This document shows, in pieces, positions 35,473 through 46,903 of a DNA stretch of 64,000 nucleotides. Each line of letters starts with the position of its first letter. The first letter of the stretch is position 1. Under the pieces are notes generated by a model that had not been told where the DNA came from, searched no databases, and saw only the letters and a list, made by a program, of their open reading frames with translations. Where the stretch lies: contig CALSFV010000216.1 in assembly GCA_943737045.1 (NCBI GenBank), positions 744,001 to 808,000 on the forward strand. The letters are read 5' to 3'. Source of the stretch: Parapristionchus giblindavisi. Taxonomy: Eukaryota > Nematoda > Chromadorea > Rhabditida > Diplogasteridae. Both the position numbers and the translations under genes were made by a program.

Positions 35473-37633
35473 ATGTTCGTATCTGCCTTTAAGCATCTCT
35501 TTATACCCATAATTCTACTTCTCTCAATCGTTTCTCATTCATATGCTATAGTGAGTTTCCTGAGTTATTATTGATTTTAGTTCATTATTTTATTGACTGA
35601 ATTATTACTTTATTCAGGTAAATTGTACAGATCTCTACTACAATAACCTTGGGCAATCATTAAAGTCTAACTGTAGTGATCACATAGGTAATGCATTGAA
35701 AACTATTCATTATTCCCTTATGTGAGTGGGAATAATTCCCTTGAAATTTTAAATACTACAAAATTTCCCCGGAAAAACGGATTCAACGTTGTCTAATCAC
35801 TGTAATCATTGTAGATCAATTGAAAGAATGTTGTGAAGAGCGAAAGAATTGTCACAAGTCTGGTCACAATCATACATCCGATTGCAATGAAGACCATAAG
35901 AATTGTCTTCACGTGAGGATACTCATTAAAACACCAGAAGCTAAGCTGAAACTCTCCATTGTGGCCACACTCTCTAGCTTTCTCTGTCTGCGAGAGAGCA
36001 TTGCCAGTCAGGAGAGAAAAATTAGCTTCGGGTGTTTCTTTAATATGATTAGATCGCCAAACTGCACTTCTTCCAATACCGCTCAGATCCACCCTTCAAG
36101 CTATTTCTTCTCTAAAATTCAAACGATTTCTAATCACTTCATACAGCTTTAGCGGTGGTTTGAGCGTGCGATCGGAATATGTGCTGGCAAATCGATAAAC
36201 TTGATGAATCATTGATTGTTAATCCATTAAGAGATCTTTGGCAGCAGATGAGAATTGTAGTCCGCTGATTGATGAAATACATAATGCTGTAGCCCAACTT
36301 TATGCAGATCAAGGTACTCATTCATTCGTAGAGATATATCCATTTCTGGAATAGGTCCAAAATATATCGATTATAGAAACAGCTCTCAAGAATGATCGCT
36401 TAGTACTAAAGGGATACGAAGAGATGAGCAAGAGACTCTACGACAACTGCCCAGATTGTGTGTAGAATGCCGTATTTATAAGAAAAAAAGGAAAATATGA
36501 AAGACCTTTGCGATATTGATATTCCTTTATTCAGATCAAGTCCATGATTGTCTTAGCGAACTCTCCACATGTTTTAAATCAACTATCGATAACAAAACTT
36601 GTCTACTTAATTTCGGCCATTGCGCTCATGCCATCGCTGAACTGTCCAACGTATGAACCTCAATTTCGAAATTTTATGATTGAACTTCAACATTCCAGAT
36701 TTCGTGCGCCGAAAGCGTTGGATATGTGCGTGCTATGATCAATTATGAAATCAAGAAAGCTGATGACCCTTATGGTAGGAGAGATCATAGAATAAAGATC
36801 AAAGAACAATTTACAGGAGAGATTCTTTTCGTGCGCTATATATATTACATCAAGAATGAAGTTGTTAAAGTATGCGAAAAAGCTCGTGGTGAGAAAATCT
36901 CAATACAATTCAAATCATAATAATTATTCATCTATTCAGCTTTCCGATTGAGCGATTTCAATGAATGGTCACCCGTGAAGAAAGGAGTATGTTGAATTTG
37001 ATCTTTGTAGTCTATAATTTATATAGTTTGACTTTATATTTTTGTAGTTTGATCTTTGATCTTTTTAGTTTGATCTTTTATAGGTAGTTGGCGGTCTTGT
37101 CGTTACGAGTATTATCTTGACCATCATTTGTATTGTCTTCTGTGTGCTCTCATCTTGCAATCATTCGGTATCTTTATTTTATTATTAATTTTTTGTACCA
37201 AAAACAGATAATTTATTTATAAATTGCCCTAAATATTCCAATATTTAATGAACGCTTCCCAATTTCAGAAAAAGGCTCGCGAGCAGGATATGGAATCAAT
37301 GAGTCCTTCAAAATCTGCTGAATCTTCTGCCGAATCCGGAATGTGAGTGTTTAATCGGTCTATTAACCCTTAACCGTATAAATGGTCGATAGACCGATCG
37401 GCAATAGTTCGGTTGTGAACTGATGAATGAAACTGGGTGAAAACTATTCCCATATGAAAGACAAGATATGGTATGCAAATAGGTATCATCCAGTCGTTGT
37501 TCTCCATATGAATGTTCTCATCCGACCGACCATTTTATTCTACAATTCATCATCTTCATTACAACATTACAGATCTTCAATAGCTTCAACGACTTCTGCC
37601 AGATCTAGATCCACTGTGTCTTCTTCAGAATGA
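35473..37633 (+). CDS. Secreted-type single-pass membrane protein with twin Cys repeats
   Basis: Exon 1 (35473-35550) encodes a signal peptide starting MFVSAFKHLFIPIILLLSIV. Exons 35618-35687 and 35815-35912 follow. Then, in consistent phase but by eye, come exons near 36150-36176, 36242-36312, 36378-36463, 36536-36650, 36699-36775, 36822-36890, 36940-36988, 37084-37167, 37268-37341 and 37572-37633. Two similar units, starting DQLKECCEERKNC and QVHDCLSELSTCF, each continue into a C-x(6)-C pattern, suggesting an internal duplication of a helical Cys-rich domain. A membrane segment (VVGGLVVTSIILTIICIVFC) is followed by a Ser-rich tail. It is probably a type I cell-surface protein. A distant resemblance to the phospholipase A2-like Cys/helix pattern is possible, but no catalytic His-Asp pair is evident. 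The family is not recognised. Confidence 0.68.
35925..36040. mobile_element. 115-bp hairpin MITE in an intron of the Cys-repeat gene
   Basis: ACTCTCCATTGTGGCCACAC and its mirror CATTGCCAGTCAGGAGAGAA surround CTTTCTCTGTCTGCGAGAG. Confidence 0.65.
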
Positions 37634-38369
37634 TCATCTTTCATCTGTCCCCTACTATTTAGTATTTTTGAAACTGATAGGACGGAATTTAATTGTAAAA
37701 GAGATTTGGATAAATAAAATTGAAGAATAACATGAGGCACTCAAAACTATGCATTTTTTAATTTTATACTTACACTTATACGTGAATTTTTATCAAAAAA
37801 TAGGTCGAAATATACATGCAAATGTACTTACAGAATTGGGTATTCAAAAGCAAATTTGGGAGAGACTTAAAAGATACCCACAGAATACCGGAGTATACAA
37901 CGTAGTTACTATTTCAGTCTCACTTTTTTTTTATTTTAAACAACGAACCCATATGTTTTCACATCCTTGTGAGTAGAGTTAGAACTTTTAATCTTTTTTG
38001 TGTCAACTTCCCTGGATGGCTTTATAGTTTGTCGATTTGAAACATAATAAATCCTTCTAGGAAAAAACAGAATTTTCGTGAGACGAATTGGTGCCTTTCT
38101 TTGGTTCTCCACTTAATAATAACTATCGATCAATAAATCTTATCACCTTTCTCATGTCCATGTTATTACTACCACTACTATTATCTTATTATTATTTCAA
38201 CTATCACTTCTTTATTTTCAGTCGCACCTTTTACAAGTGTATCCAATAAATAAATAACTATAGATGTGTTTTATTCACATATTCCGAGCATATAACGAAA
38301 AACATAGAGAATAACGACATTCCATAAGGCTTTTAACCAAGTTTCCCTGTAATGTTAAAAACATGACAA
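37634..38369. other. Intergenic between two plus-strand genes
   Basis: AT-rich; no gene is recognised. The 3' UTR of the upstream gene and the promoter of the next lie here. Confidence 0.4.
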
Positions 38370-38377
38370 TATAAAAG
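38370..38377 (+). promoter_or_regulatory. TATA box
   Basis: TATAAAAG lies 40 bases before the start codon at 38410, so transcription would start very close to the ATG. Confidence 0.5.
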
Positions 38378-38409
38378 CAACTGGCGGTTCACATTCAAAA
38401 GTATTCAAT

Positions 38410-38791
38410 ATGAAAGTGACCCTCATGCTTCCACTTCTCGCCTTGTGTTTTTGTGTTTTCGCCGTGGAGCAAGGAAGGTACAAACGCCGCTCCCTATCTC
38501 GAGGACTCGTTCACCGGAAGAGGGAAGCTGCCACATTAAATTTAGAAGCCGACCGCCCTAGAGGCAAGCGAGAGCTCAGAATCGTCAAGAGGAAAGCAAA
38601 GGGAAAGAGCACTACCCCTAAAGCATCCCAAGGAAAGAGTACTACGCCTAACCCACAAAAATGTTCAACTGCTAAACCGGGGAAAGACGGAGGTGCCAGA
38701 GGTGGAGGGGGGGGACGGTGCAGAGATAGCTGAAGGCGTACTGAAAGCTGTCGGAGATATGATCTCGAGTTTTGGGCGAGGCAAGAAATAG
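38410..38791 (+). CDS. Small secreted basic protein with many dibasic sites
   Basis: The frame opens with a signal peptide (MKVTLMLPLLALCFCVFAVE). Many KR, RR and RK pairs follow (YKRRSLSRG, HRKREAA, RGKREL), the pattern cut by prohormone convertases, then a Lys/Thr/Pro-rich stretch with two GKSTTP units. The plain frame ends at 38733 after a Gly-rich run. One base less in the eight-G run (38707-38714) would continue into a 25-residue amphipathic tail (AEIAEGVLKAVGDMISSFGR) with stop at 38791. That tail looks real, so either the G-run count is wrong or the gene is frameshifted. It may be a peptide precursor or a cationic defence peptide; the family is not recognised. Confidence 0.5.
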
Positions 38792-39131
38792 GACTTACAT
38801 GATCCCATTCTCTACTTTTCCAACTTAGACTATTAAATGTATGTCTTATTAAAACGATGATATTTAAGAGATCTAAGGATTTTAATTTATTTAAGCATCT
38901 AAATTTATTATGTTTCCTTCAAGATAAAGATTGTTTTGAGAGAGTCTTCATTGTCATTATTTTTTTGCTTTTAAGTTATTTCTTTTTCATTTCAACGTTG
39001 ATGATTATCAGTGTTATGTACAACACGATTCATGAATTTGCAATGTAGTTCATAATAATTCTCACCGTGTATTTGATCATTGCACACCCAAGTATGATAG
39101 TATGATTAGATAAGCGATGGTAAGTAATACA
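38792..39131. other. Intergenic, AT-rich
   Basis: No gene is seen. The open frame at 38857-39048 is low-complexity hydrophobic sequence without support. Confidence 0.4.
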
Positions 39132-41653
39132 ATGATATTATGGACAAGGATGAAATTACTCCTACTCTCATTGTTTATACTTTTCGCTTTATTAACTGCA
39201 GGTTAGTTGTGTTATGCTTGATTGTGTATTATGAGGCCGTTTGTGTAAGAGTCGGGCAAATCTGGGAGAGGGTTGGCACAGGCCAAAAATTTTGATACCC
39301 TCAAAACTTGTGTATAGGGGTTATCGACCATGCTGATGAAGGTAGGCATAGTCATTTTGGCTCCAGTGGTCCCGCAACGCCTGGGCGGGATTACGGTAAG
39401 TTCACGTTTTCAGGCCATTCTCGGTCCATAGTAGAGCTAGAGGTATGAAAATTGGGCTCCGAGGACAGAATTCGATGGCGATGATGGCTGTCTACATCAT
39501 TAGTTTTGAAAATTTTTCAAAAGTCGATTATGGGAAATTTTGATAGAGACGTTTGCGCCCCAGACGAGTATGACAGTTCGAACCGGCGTGACGAGAGGAT
39601 CACAACGATGTATTATGAGCCCATATCTCCGTTGCACCGCTAATATTGCCTCGATATAGTGATCTGCGAAAGAGGTAAACAAGAGGACTCTCTCAATTCC
39701 GCGCGCTCTCTCGCACTCTCGAGAGAGCGTGGCGAAATGAGAGAGTGCCGAGAGAGCGCGCGGAATAGAGAGACGCAGACAACTCCTCGTGATTTTGCAG
39801 ATCACTATATTGAAGCAATATTAGCGGTGCAACGGAGATATGGGCTCATAATACATCGTTGTGATCCTCTCGTCACGCCGGTTCGAACTGTCATACTCGT
39901 CTGGGGCGCAAACGTCTCTATCAAAATTTCCCATAATCGACTTTTGAAAAATTTTCAAAACTAATGATGTAGACAGCCATCATCGCCATCGAATTCTGTC
40001 CTCGGAGCCCAATTTTCGTACCTCTAGCTCTACTATGGACCGAGAATGGCCAGAAAACGTGATCTTACCGTAATCCCGCCCAGGCGTTGCGGGACCACTG
40101 GAGCCAAAATGACTATGCCTACCTTCATCAGCATGGTCGATAACCCCTATACACAAGTTTTGAGGGTATAAAAAATTTTGGCCTTTGCCAACCCTTGTTC
40201 GACTCTTACACAAACGGCCTCTTATACAGTAGCGGCCAAAAGTATTCGGACGAAACTTTTAAATGTCATAACTTTTGCATCAGATGAGCAATCGGGCTCA
40301 TCTTGAGGCAGGATACTATGGTACTAGTGGGCATCATATACAACTCCCGTTGTTATGATTCGTCGTGTTACTATTGAGTAGCGATCCTGGAATCCCTATT
40401 TACTTACTCAGCGATAATTATTTCCTCAGCTGGATTTTTCTGAGAATTGTTCTTAACAGTGTATGAACAACATTTACTGACAACATTTTGTGAGGAGTCG
40501 AATCCGCTATGGTATCCATTCAAGCTAATTCATTCCTATGAGAAAATCAAAATTTTCGACACCCTTTATTTAAGCAAAAATGTCATAACTTTATGTTCAG
40601 TGAAGCTGCAGGCTCTAAACGTGGCAGAGGTAATCGCTCATGTGTGGCACAAAATCTGGCCGAGTATGAGCCCGATCGATTTAATTTTGAAAAAAATTTT
40701 TCTCCAACTATAACTTTCCTCGGAGAACTCGAAATTTCGCGAAACAATATTAAACTGTCATCTACTATATATAGAAGACATCAGGCTGTTGAATTGAATA
40801 GAAACTATCATGAGCATGTACTTCCTGTACCTCGAAAAATGAGAAAAATAAATTTTCGAAATTTTTCAAAATTAAATCGATCGGGCTCATACTCGGCCAG
40901 ATTTTGTGCCACACATGAGCGATTACCTCTGCCACGTTTAGAGCCTGCAGCTTCACTGAACATAAAGTTATGACATTTTTGCTTAAATACAAGGGTGTCG
41001 AAAATTTTGATTTTCTCATAGGAATGAATTAGCTTGAATGGATACCATAGCGGATTCTACTCCTCAGTAAATGTCGTTTATGCACTGTTTAGAACAAGTC
41101 TTAGAAAAATCCACCTGAGGAAATAATTATCGCTGAGTAAGTACAGAGGGGTTCCAGGATCACTACACAATAGTTCGACGACAAATCAGAACAACGGGAG
41201 TAGGATATGATGCCCACTAGTACCATAGTATCCTGCCAAAAGATGAGCCCGATTGCTCATCTGAGTCAAAAGTTATGGCATTGCAAACTTTTGGGCGAAT
41301 ACTTTTGACCGCTACTGTATGTATTAAATGCACACCCGAACTAATTTTACTCCCCGCCCTCATAACACTCTCTCGTAGGCAAAGAAAGTTAGAGAGCATT
41401 ACCAAACGGAGAGTTTCAAACTAGCTCGGTGTGTGCCTTTAAACGACTCAGTTAAAATCACTTGCCAGTCTATCCGGCTAAAGTACGTCATCAGCCATGT
41501 GATGTTATCTGTGCAAACGGATTAAATGTGCAAGAATGTTGCAAAGACCACGGGTTAGATCAAAGATCAACCGCGAATTTGAAAGATAGATTAATAATTT
41601 GCAGGCTAAAAGGAGGACAATGCTATAGGGGCAAAGTATGGTGTCGTAAATGA
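39132..41653 (+). CDS. Six-cysteine defensin-like secreted peptide
   Basis: Exon 1 (39132-39201, or from the better-placed ATG at 39150) encodes a signal peptide ending LSLFILFALLTA. After a 2267-bp intron, exon 2 (41469-41553) and exon 3 (41605-41653, behind a 51-bp intron with TTTGCAG) join in phase, giving 61-67 residues in all. The mature part has Cys spacing C-x3-C-x8-CC-x9-C-x6-C, with HGLKGGQCYRGKVWC near the end. The G-x-GG-x-C...C arrangement resembles the C-terminal half of CSalpha-beta defensins. The chain is small, basic and stop-terminated. A role as an antimicrobial or signalling peptide is inferred; other knottin-type families are possible. Confidence 0.62.
39233..40221. mobile_element. 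Fold-back element 1 in the peptide-gene intron, TSD TTAT
   Basis: GAGGCCGTTTGTGTAAGAGT is mirrored at 40202-40221, with arms of about 430 bp. The centre is a GC-rich hairpin (CGCGCTCTCTCGCACTC). TTAT flanks both ends. Two mirrored 101-residue frames inside are symmetry artefacts. Confidence 0.8.
40227..41317. mobile_element. Fold-back element 2, Tc1/mariner-type ends, TSD TA
   Basis: The ends CAGTAGCGGCCAAAAGTATT and its near-perfect complement are Tc1-like, and TA flanks both sides (40225-40226, 41318-41319). The arms of about 500 bp pair throughout. It begins almost directly where element 1 ends. Related sequence occurs in the centre of the long inverted repeat (46853-47000). Confidence 0.82.
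41330..41443. mobile_element. 115-bp hairpin MITE in the peptide-gene intron
   Basis: TGCACACCCGAACTAATTTT at one end is mirrored by AACTAGCTCGGTGTGTGCCT, with CCGCCCTCATAACACTCTCT-type arms. It ends 25 bp before the exon 2 acceptor. Confidence 0.7.
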
Positions 41654-41667
41654 ACAAGCAAAGTGTT

Positions 41668-41871
41668 TTATCCTCCTGAGATATTGATAAGATAAAGCTT
41701 TCCTAGTTGATCTTTGATCCTGGCCTTTCTCACGGATGATGCAATGCCTCCGCACGGTTTCATGTTCCACAGTTCAGAGTTCTCCATCACCCACTCACTC
41801 GCATTGGTGTTGTCACGATTCAATAATTGCCTCGTATTATCACTCAATGTATAAACTATCGTTTTTACCAT
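41668..41871 (-). CDS. Short hypothetical protein (67 residues)
   Basis: A minus-strand frame starts MVKTIVYTLSDNTRQLLNRD and contains EWVMENSELWNMKPCGG and SSVRKARIKDQLGKLY. Composition looks coding rather than random, and a GATCAAAGATCAA word falls inside it, as seen in several introns here, so its end may be spliced differently. It is not recognised. Confidence 0.3.
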   Translation of the reverse strand: MVKTIVYTLSDNTRQLLNRDNTNASEWVMENSELWNMKPCGGIASSVRKARIKDQLGKLYLINISGG

Positions 41872-41912
41872 AGTATCCTACGAGAGACCACCTTTCCATC
41901 CAGATTATCTCA

Positions 41913-41926
41913 CCCCCCCCCCCCCC
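41913..41926 (+). repeat. Run of 14 C
   Basis: Counted directly. It is a second, shorter homopolymer tract, about 40 bases upstream (minus strand) of the small frame at 41668-41871. Confidence 0.85.
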
Positions 41927-41929
41927 GTA

Positions 41930-42626
41930 ATATTTGTGTTTCATTTCGTACATACGCACGTAGGTAAAATAAACATAATAATATAAAACAAGGCACTGAC
42001 AATGAGTCAGAGACACATTGCAGATAAAACACAGAGAAAATACAGAGAAATTACTTACGATTATAGAATATTTACCATATCGTAAGGCTTATTTACTGTG
42101 AGATATAGCTGTAATAAGGTACACTTTGTAACTTAAAAATTGGAACTAAACACTTTGAAACTGGAGAATTGAAAACAAAAAATGGAACTGTCGAATTGTC
42201 ACCAGCACATTGCAAACAAACAGTAGAGCCGAAAATTCTAAATACACATTTTATTTCTGGTGTGAATCACTTGAGATATCAAGCTGAAACGTGTACATGA
42301 TGTACCATGATGTATGTACGTATTCGATCCTATTATAACGTGTCACGGGCTTTTCTGATTATTACATAGTGTTGACGCAGCCGAACAACTCTTTTTCGAA
42401 AATTCATTATTTTTTCAGGATTTTTTTCGTACTCATCAAACTTCGTGAGCATTGTGAGAACTACAAGGCCTATCCAGAAACAAGTTCAGGTCGCTGTGAA
42501 TTCGGATATTAGATGCAGACTTGCTGAAACTTCGCGGTCGCAAAATCATATCTCGCCTTCTAGAAGAGCTTCACAGGAGTTCAAAGCAGCAAACTAATTC
42601 TCCTGGTGAGTCCTGATGATCCTGTA
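41930..42626. other. Intergenic, possible exon remnant at its end
   Basis: From about 42420 to 42599 a plus-strand frame follows a CAG and runs to a TAA, containing RTTRPIQKQVQVAVNSD and SPSRRASQEFKAAN. It has no recognised family and directly precedes the long inverted repeat. It could be a terminal exon of a disrupted gene. Confidence 0.3.
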
Positions 42627-45163
42627 AGATCATAGACGAGGGAAAGAAAGATATAGTAAGAAAGATGTCTAAGGTAAAGTAGGTAAGGTAAGGTAGGGTA
42701 AAGAGAGCTAATACTTGATACTGATGCCAAAAAATACGAAATACTGCATAATATACTACACTAATCTATCCACGAAACCATACCCAGCCGTACTTGAGGT
42801 AAACCCGGTGAGCCTCATAAATTGCTCGTTACCGGGAATACCCCATGAACGGTCATACTGGGCTACGGTACCGTAAGACTAACTAACTAACGAAATAACA
42901 AGAATTACAACTAACTAACGAGCTAGAAATAGTGGTCTAGCAAAATCAACAATCCATGATACCCAGGCGTACACTATCGCACGGCAGAGGGCTGCAACTA
43001 TAGTAAGTCAACGGATGCGGCAAGATGTGGCATAACAGAAAACATACTAAGAGAAAGATAATCAATAGTACAGGAATGATAGGGTGGGATACGATACCTC
43101 ACTGAAGAAACAATCGTATTCTTGATTAGCTGACGATTCCAAGTGCAGACGAGCTCAGAGTAGTCCGGAAGTTGACAGACATCGATACGATCATCGAAGG
43201 TGAGCGGATGAGAGATGAAGACGGGTAGAGGAAGGGGTGGGGGAAGAGACGATAAATGAGGATGGGAGCTATGATGTTGTCACGAATGCGGAACACCAAG
43301 GAGAAAGCACATGACGCGCCCGATCTTGATGTTTTGATTGGAAGGAAGAAATGATCTATCCTGTTCCTAGAGTCATCGATCTGAGTACATGTACAAGTGA
43401 AGATGATTTACATCTCCTATCCCTTCCCTGGTTCGGCGAGATTATGTGATCGTTCTTTGATCATAGTAGAGAGCGTGCAAATGTGAGAGAGTACAGACAG
43501 AGTGAGAGAGTGCAGAGAAAGAAATCTGCCCTTCTCACTGACCTACCATGGGAATCACCAATAGTGTTGACTCATTGGTGATTGTCAAACTTCTCAATCG
43601 ATTCCCCCCTATTTTCTGCTATGTCTCCTACCTCTTTCTCTCCCTTTCCTTCTTTCAATCCCTATTTTGTTCATTGATATTTCAACTTTATCATATCTAC
43701 ATATAATTTCGTTGTTGTTGTCTAGTCTTGCATATGATTATCCATAACACATTTTATCATTCTCGTCCATTTCGTCGTTTTCACCGCTCCTCACCTGCTT
43801 CCCTGTTCGTTTCCTTTTTGAAATTAATCGTTGATCTTTGCATTCATCATGTACTTCAGAAAGCGTGTTAACGTACGAGAGAGCTGACAGAGTGAGAGAT
43901 TGTGGCAAAGCGAGAGAGTTGGAACCACTTCTCGGTATACCTTTCTTCATGTTTTCGTTCGTAATTATAATAGTCCAGTCTATTGCCATCTCCTTCGCTA
44001 TCTCTCAATCACTGTACCTCTACTTCTCTCTCCAATTCTTCCTCTGGCCATGGTCTTGCCAGTATCCTACTACCTCTCTCTTCTTCCTGTGCAGTCTTCG
44101 GTCCTTTTGCCCCTTCACTCTCGGTGATTTTCCCGCCTTTTCTAGCTAAATCTCCATATCGTCTCTCTCTTCTCTATATCTCTCGTGATTATCGATCTAT
44201 AATTTCGTGCTCTTATTCGTCTTTTATTGAGCCTATTTTCCCCTCGCGTCCCCGTTCGTAATTCTCTGTCACAAGCATAGGATCCATATTCTCAATTCGC
44301 AGATGTCAATCTGGAAACTATTCAACTAAAGTGACGTTGGACGAGCTTCATGGACATAATCGAGGACCACGACAACGTTCGGTCATCTACGATCACTCTT
44401 GGAGGTACGAGTATATCTTGGATAATCTTATGTTCTGCTCTAAGGCATGAAAAGAAAAGAAAAGCAGAGAATACTCCTCGCTCTACCCACTCTTTTCACT
44501 GCTTCGGAACACAAAATTACTCTCCATTCGGTCTTTTTTTCCAATAACAGCATCGTCTAAACAATAATTTGTTCATAGTTATCATTTCTTTTCCAAATGA
44601 TAACTAAAACACGTTCATTTAAAGTAAAAGATGATAATTAGTGACCGATGTCGTTAGTGGAAGAAGTAGCCTCTACTATGATCTTGTACTACGTTCAAAA
44701 GTTGCGAAAAGAGCAAAATCAAGCTCACCTTTTTTGTGATACTCTGAAAAGTGGAGAGTTTTCCTGCCGTAGTTTTAAACATAAATTGGGTTATGTTAGG
44801 ATAACAAAGTGTGTTAATGGTTATTTATAATTCTTTATTTCAATTCGTCGATTCGTTGTCGTGACTGATGAACAACGTCAGAAGGCCGTCGCGATCGTCA
44901 CTGAAGAACATCCCAATGGTCGAGTGGCACCGTTCTCCATACTGCTGCTGAGGAACCGGCTGGAGACTGTTTTCAGAAATAATAAAGATATTTGGGGTGT
45001 TATAATGTTTTATGTCCGTGTCCAACCCCGCGCGGTTAAATGGGCGGGGTCAGCATCGCAATATAAACAAGGTTGACCAGGAAGGGGCGGAGCTACGCAT
45101 CGGCATATGAACACGGGAGTGTTAGAGTATATGTAGATTGTTTCACATGTCTTCCAATAGGTA

Positions 45164-45247
45164 CCCATGGCCTAGTGGATAAGAGCTCGGACAATCAAAC
45201 CGGCCGGTTGGTCGGCAATGAGAGTTCGATCCCCCGAAGAGGATTAG
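45164..45247 (+). repeat. tRNA-derived SINE-like sequence, left arm
   Basis: The A-box (TGGCCTAGTGGATAAGAGC) and B-box (GAGTTCGATCCCC) are at tRNA spacing. The anticodon arm is degenerate and the acceptor ends do not pair. The mirror copy is at 49675-49760 and a diverged one at 52771-52850. Confidence 0.55.
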
Positions 45248-46330
45248 CAAAAGGTAAAAAGGCTTTCAACTTCTCCCAACTGTTTTTTTGCTATTTTTTT
45301 TCTTGACGTTTTTCCTCTCGAACCAACGCTATCGTCTAGTGAACAAACTTTTTTTTTCCACAATATTATCATACGTATTTAAAAATATATTAAAAATATA
45401 AAACAATATGTATTGCTCTTTGTGTTCAATGTGCTTTCAATGACATAGTGTATCGAGTACGAAACATTGAAATTAAATGGAAGAACAACAGTTCACCTGA
45501 GTTTATGCCTTTTCTTGAAATATTGTGAACCATGAACATATAGTATAACTAATTTAATTTAAAGATATTTTAACTAATTTAATTTAAAGATATTTTAACT
45601 AATTTAATTTATAGATATAATATTGTGTAACATTGATGTAGAAATCGGTGTGAAGATGCATTCAAAAATAAATGTTGACGATCAACAGCTTTTTTATCTA
45701 TTTTTATTTTTAGCATTTTATTTTTAGCAGTCCGTTGTGAAATATTCTGGAATCATATTTATAAGAAACTAAATCGAATTAATAATCATATTTTTCCGAA
45801 ACGTCTTGACCTCTGTCACATTTCGTAGCAGTGTTTTGTCTAATACGTTTTTATATGGATGGACAGAAACAGTAGTCAAAAAGGAGGTTTACTGCATGTC
45901 AAAACTAATCAACACTAAACAAAACTGTCAATTGATCGAGATAAGGAATACTGTAGTTAGAGACATGGATTGCTGTAGTTATAGAGTCTACTGTGACCGC
46001 ATTGTTATTAAGCGTCAATTTAAAACATTACTAAAGTGCGAAAACATTAATTGTTAAAAAAGAGCGATATCGTATCCACATTTATATAAACAAACAAATA
46101 TTCCTTGACTCTGGATAGTTTTTCACGCGTTTCCGTGAATCCCTGAATGCGAAATTATCATAATACTCCACTTTATCAACTGAATACATTTCTTTCTCTC
46201 TGTCTATCATCGATCATTCTGATGTACAACCTTTACTCAAATTGTACGAAACAGCTAAAAAATATAATCAATTAAAATAAAACAAAGAGCATGTTTATGA
46301 GAAAGTGGTGACATTTTGAAGGCACCACGT

Positions 46331-46463
46331 CGGATGAGAACCGATGAATAAGAACCGACTGGATAATAACCGTTTGCATACGTTGTCTATTCATTAGCGC
46401 TTGTATCTCTTATGCAAATAGTTTTCATCCAGTCGGTTCTTATTCATCGGTTCTCATCCGCCC
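46331..46463. mobile_element. GCCGGATGA-family MITE, left-arm copy
   Basis: CGGATGAGAACCGATGAATA is mirrored at 46444-46463, and TTTGCATACGTTGTCTATTC fills the centre. Confidence 0.75.
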
Positions 46464-46508
46464 TACTGCCCATTTTGAAGGATACGTGATAGATATTCTT
46501 GTTTTTAA

Positions 46509-46848
46509 AGGTGGACTCCCGCGAATATTTTCGTGAACAAACTGTGAAGACAGAAAGTTAGCAAAAGTTATTCTACACACTGCACACTATATATTTTATG
46601 CTAATTCAGCCTATTGATTGCTAGAATCATGAATGAATCATGCTTGCAATCGCAGGCAAAGGCGCGCTTTTTGAAAATAGGAAAGTTCGGCAATAGGATT
46701 CGAACCAGCGACCATGCGCCATCTAGTCAGACATGATACCACTGCGCTAAGGGACTGATGATAGGTCACTCTATCCTCATGCATATCAATTAATACTTGC
46801 ATAAGTGAGATTTAAACGATTTGCATGAACATTCGCGGGTCTCCACCT
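46509..46848. mobile_element. piggyBac-type MITE with TTAA duplication, left arm only
   Basis: The ends AGGTGGACTCCCGCGAAT and ATTCGCGGGTCTCCACCT are inverted with one mismatched pair. TTAA is duplicated at 46505-46508 and 46849-46852. The matching place in the right arm (near 48290) has a single TTAA and no insert. Inside, 46688-46760 on the minus strand contains an A-box (TTAGCGCAGTGGT) and B-box (GGTTCGAATCC) of a tRNA-like unit. Confidence 0.82.
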
Positions 46849-46903
46849 TTAAGTGTACGAACAACATTTACTGATGAATAGAATCCGATATGTAAGCGAT
46901 TCG

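Noticed and set aside
38704..38725. A GT...AG stretch of 22 bases that would restore the basic-peptide frame if spliced
   Set aside because: Too short for a nematode intron; a base-count difference in the G-run is simpler.
39500..39964. Mirrored 101-residue frames with identical ends
   Set aside because: They lie in the arms of the fold-back at 39233-40221, so the likeness comes from symmetry, not from coding.
40447..41019. Mirrored frames of 84-126 residues with shared segments
   Set aside because: They are arms of the Tc1-type fold-back at 40227-41317.
43838..44261. Overlapping 75-103 residue frames rich in Ser, Leu and Phe
   Set aside because: CT-rich sequence of the left arm; three frames are open at once and the right arm does not preserve them.
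46688..46760. Functional tRNA on the minus strand
   Set aside because: It lies inside a TTAA-flanked element and lacks a pairing acceptor stem.
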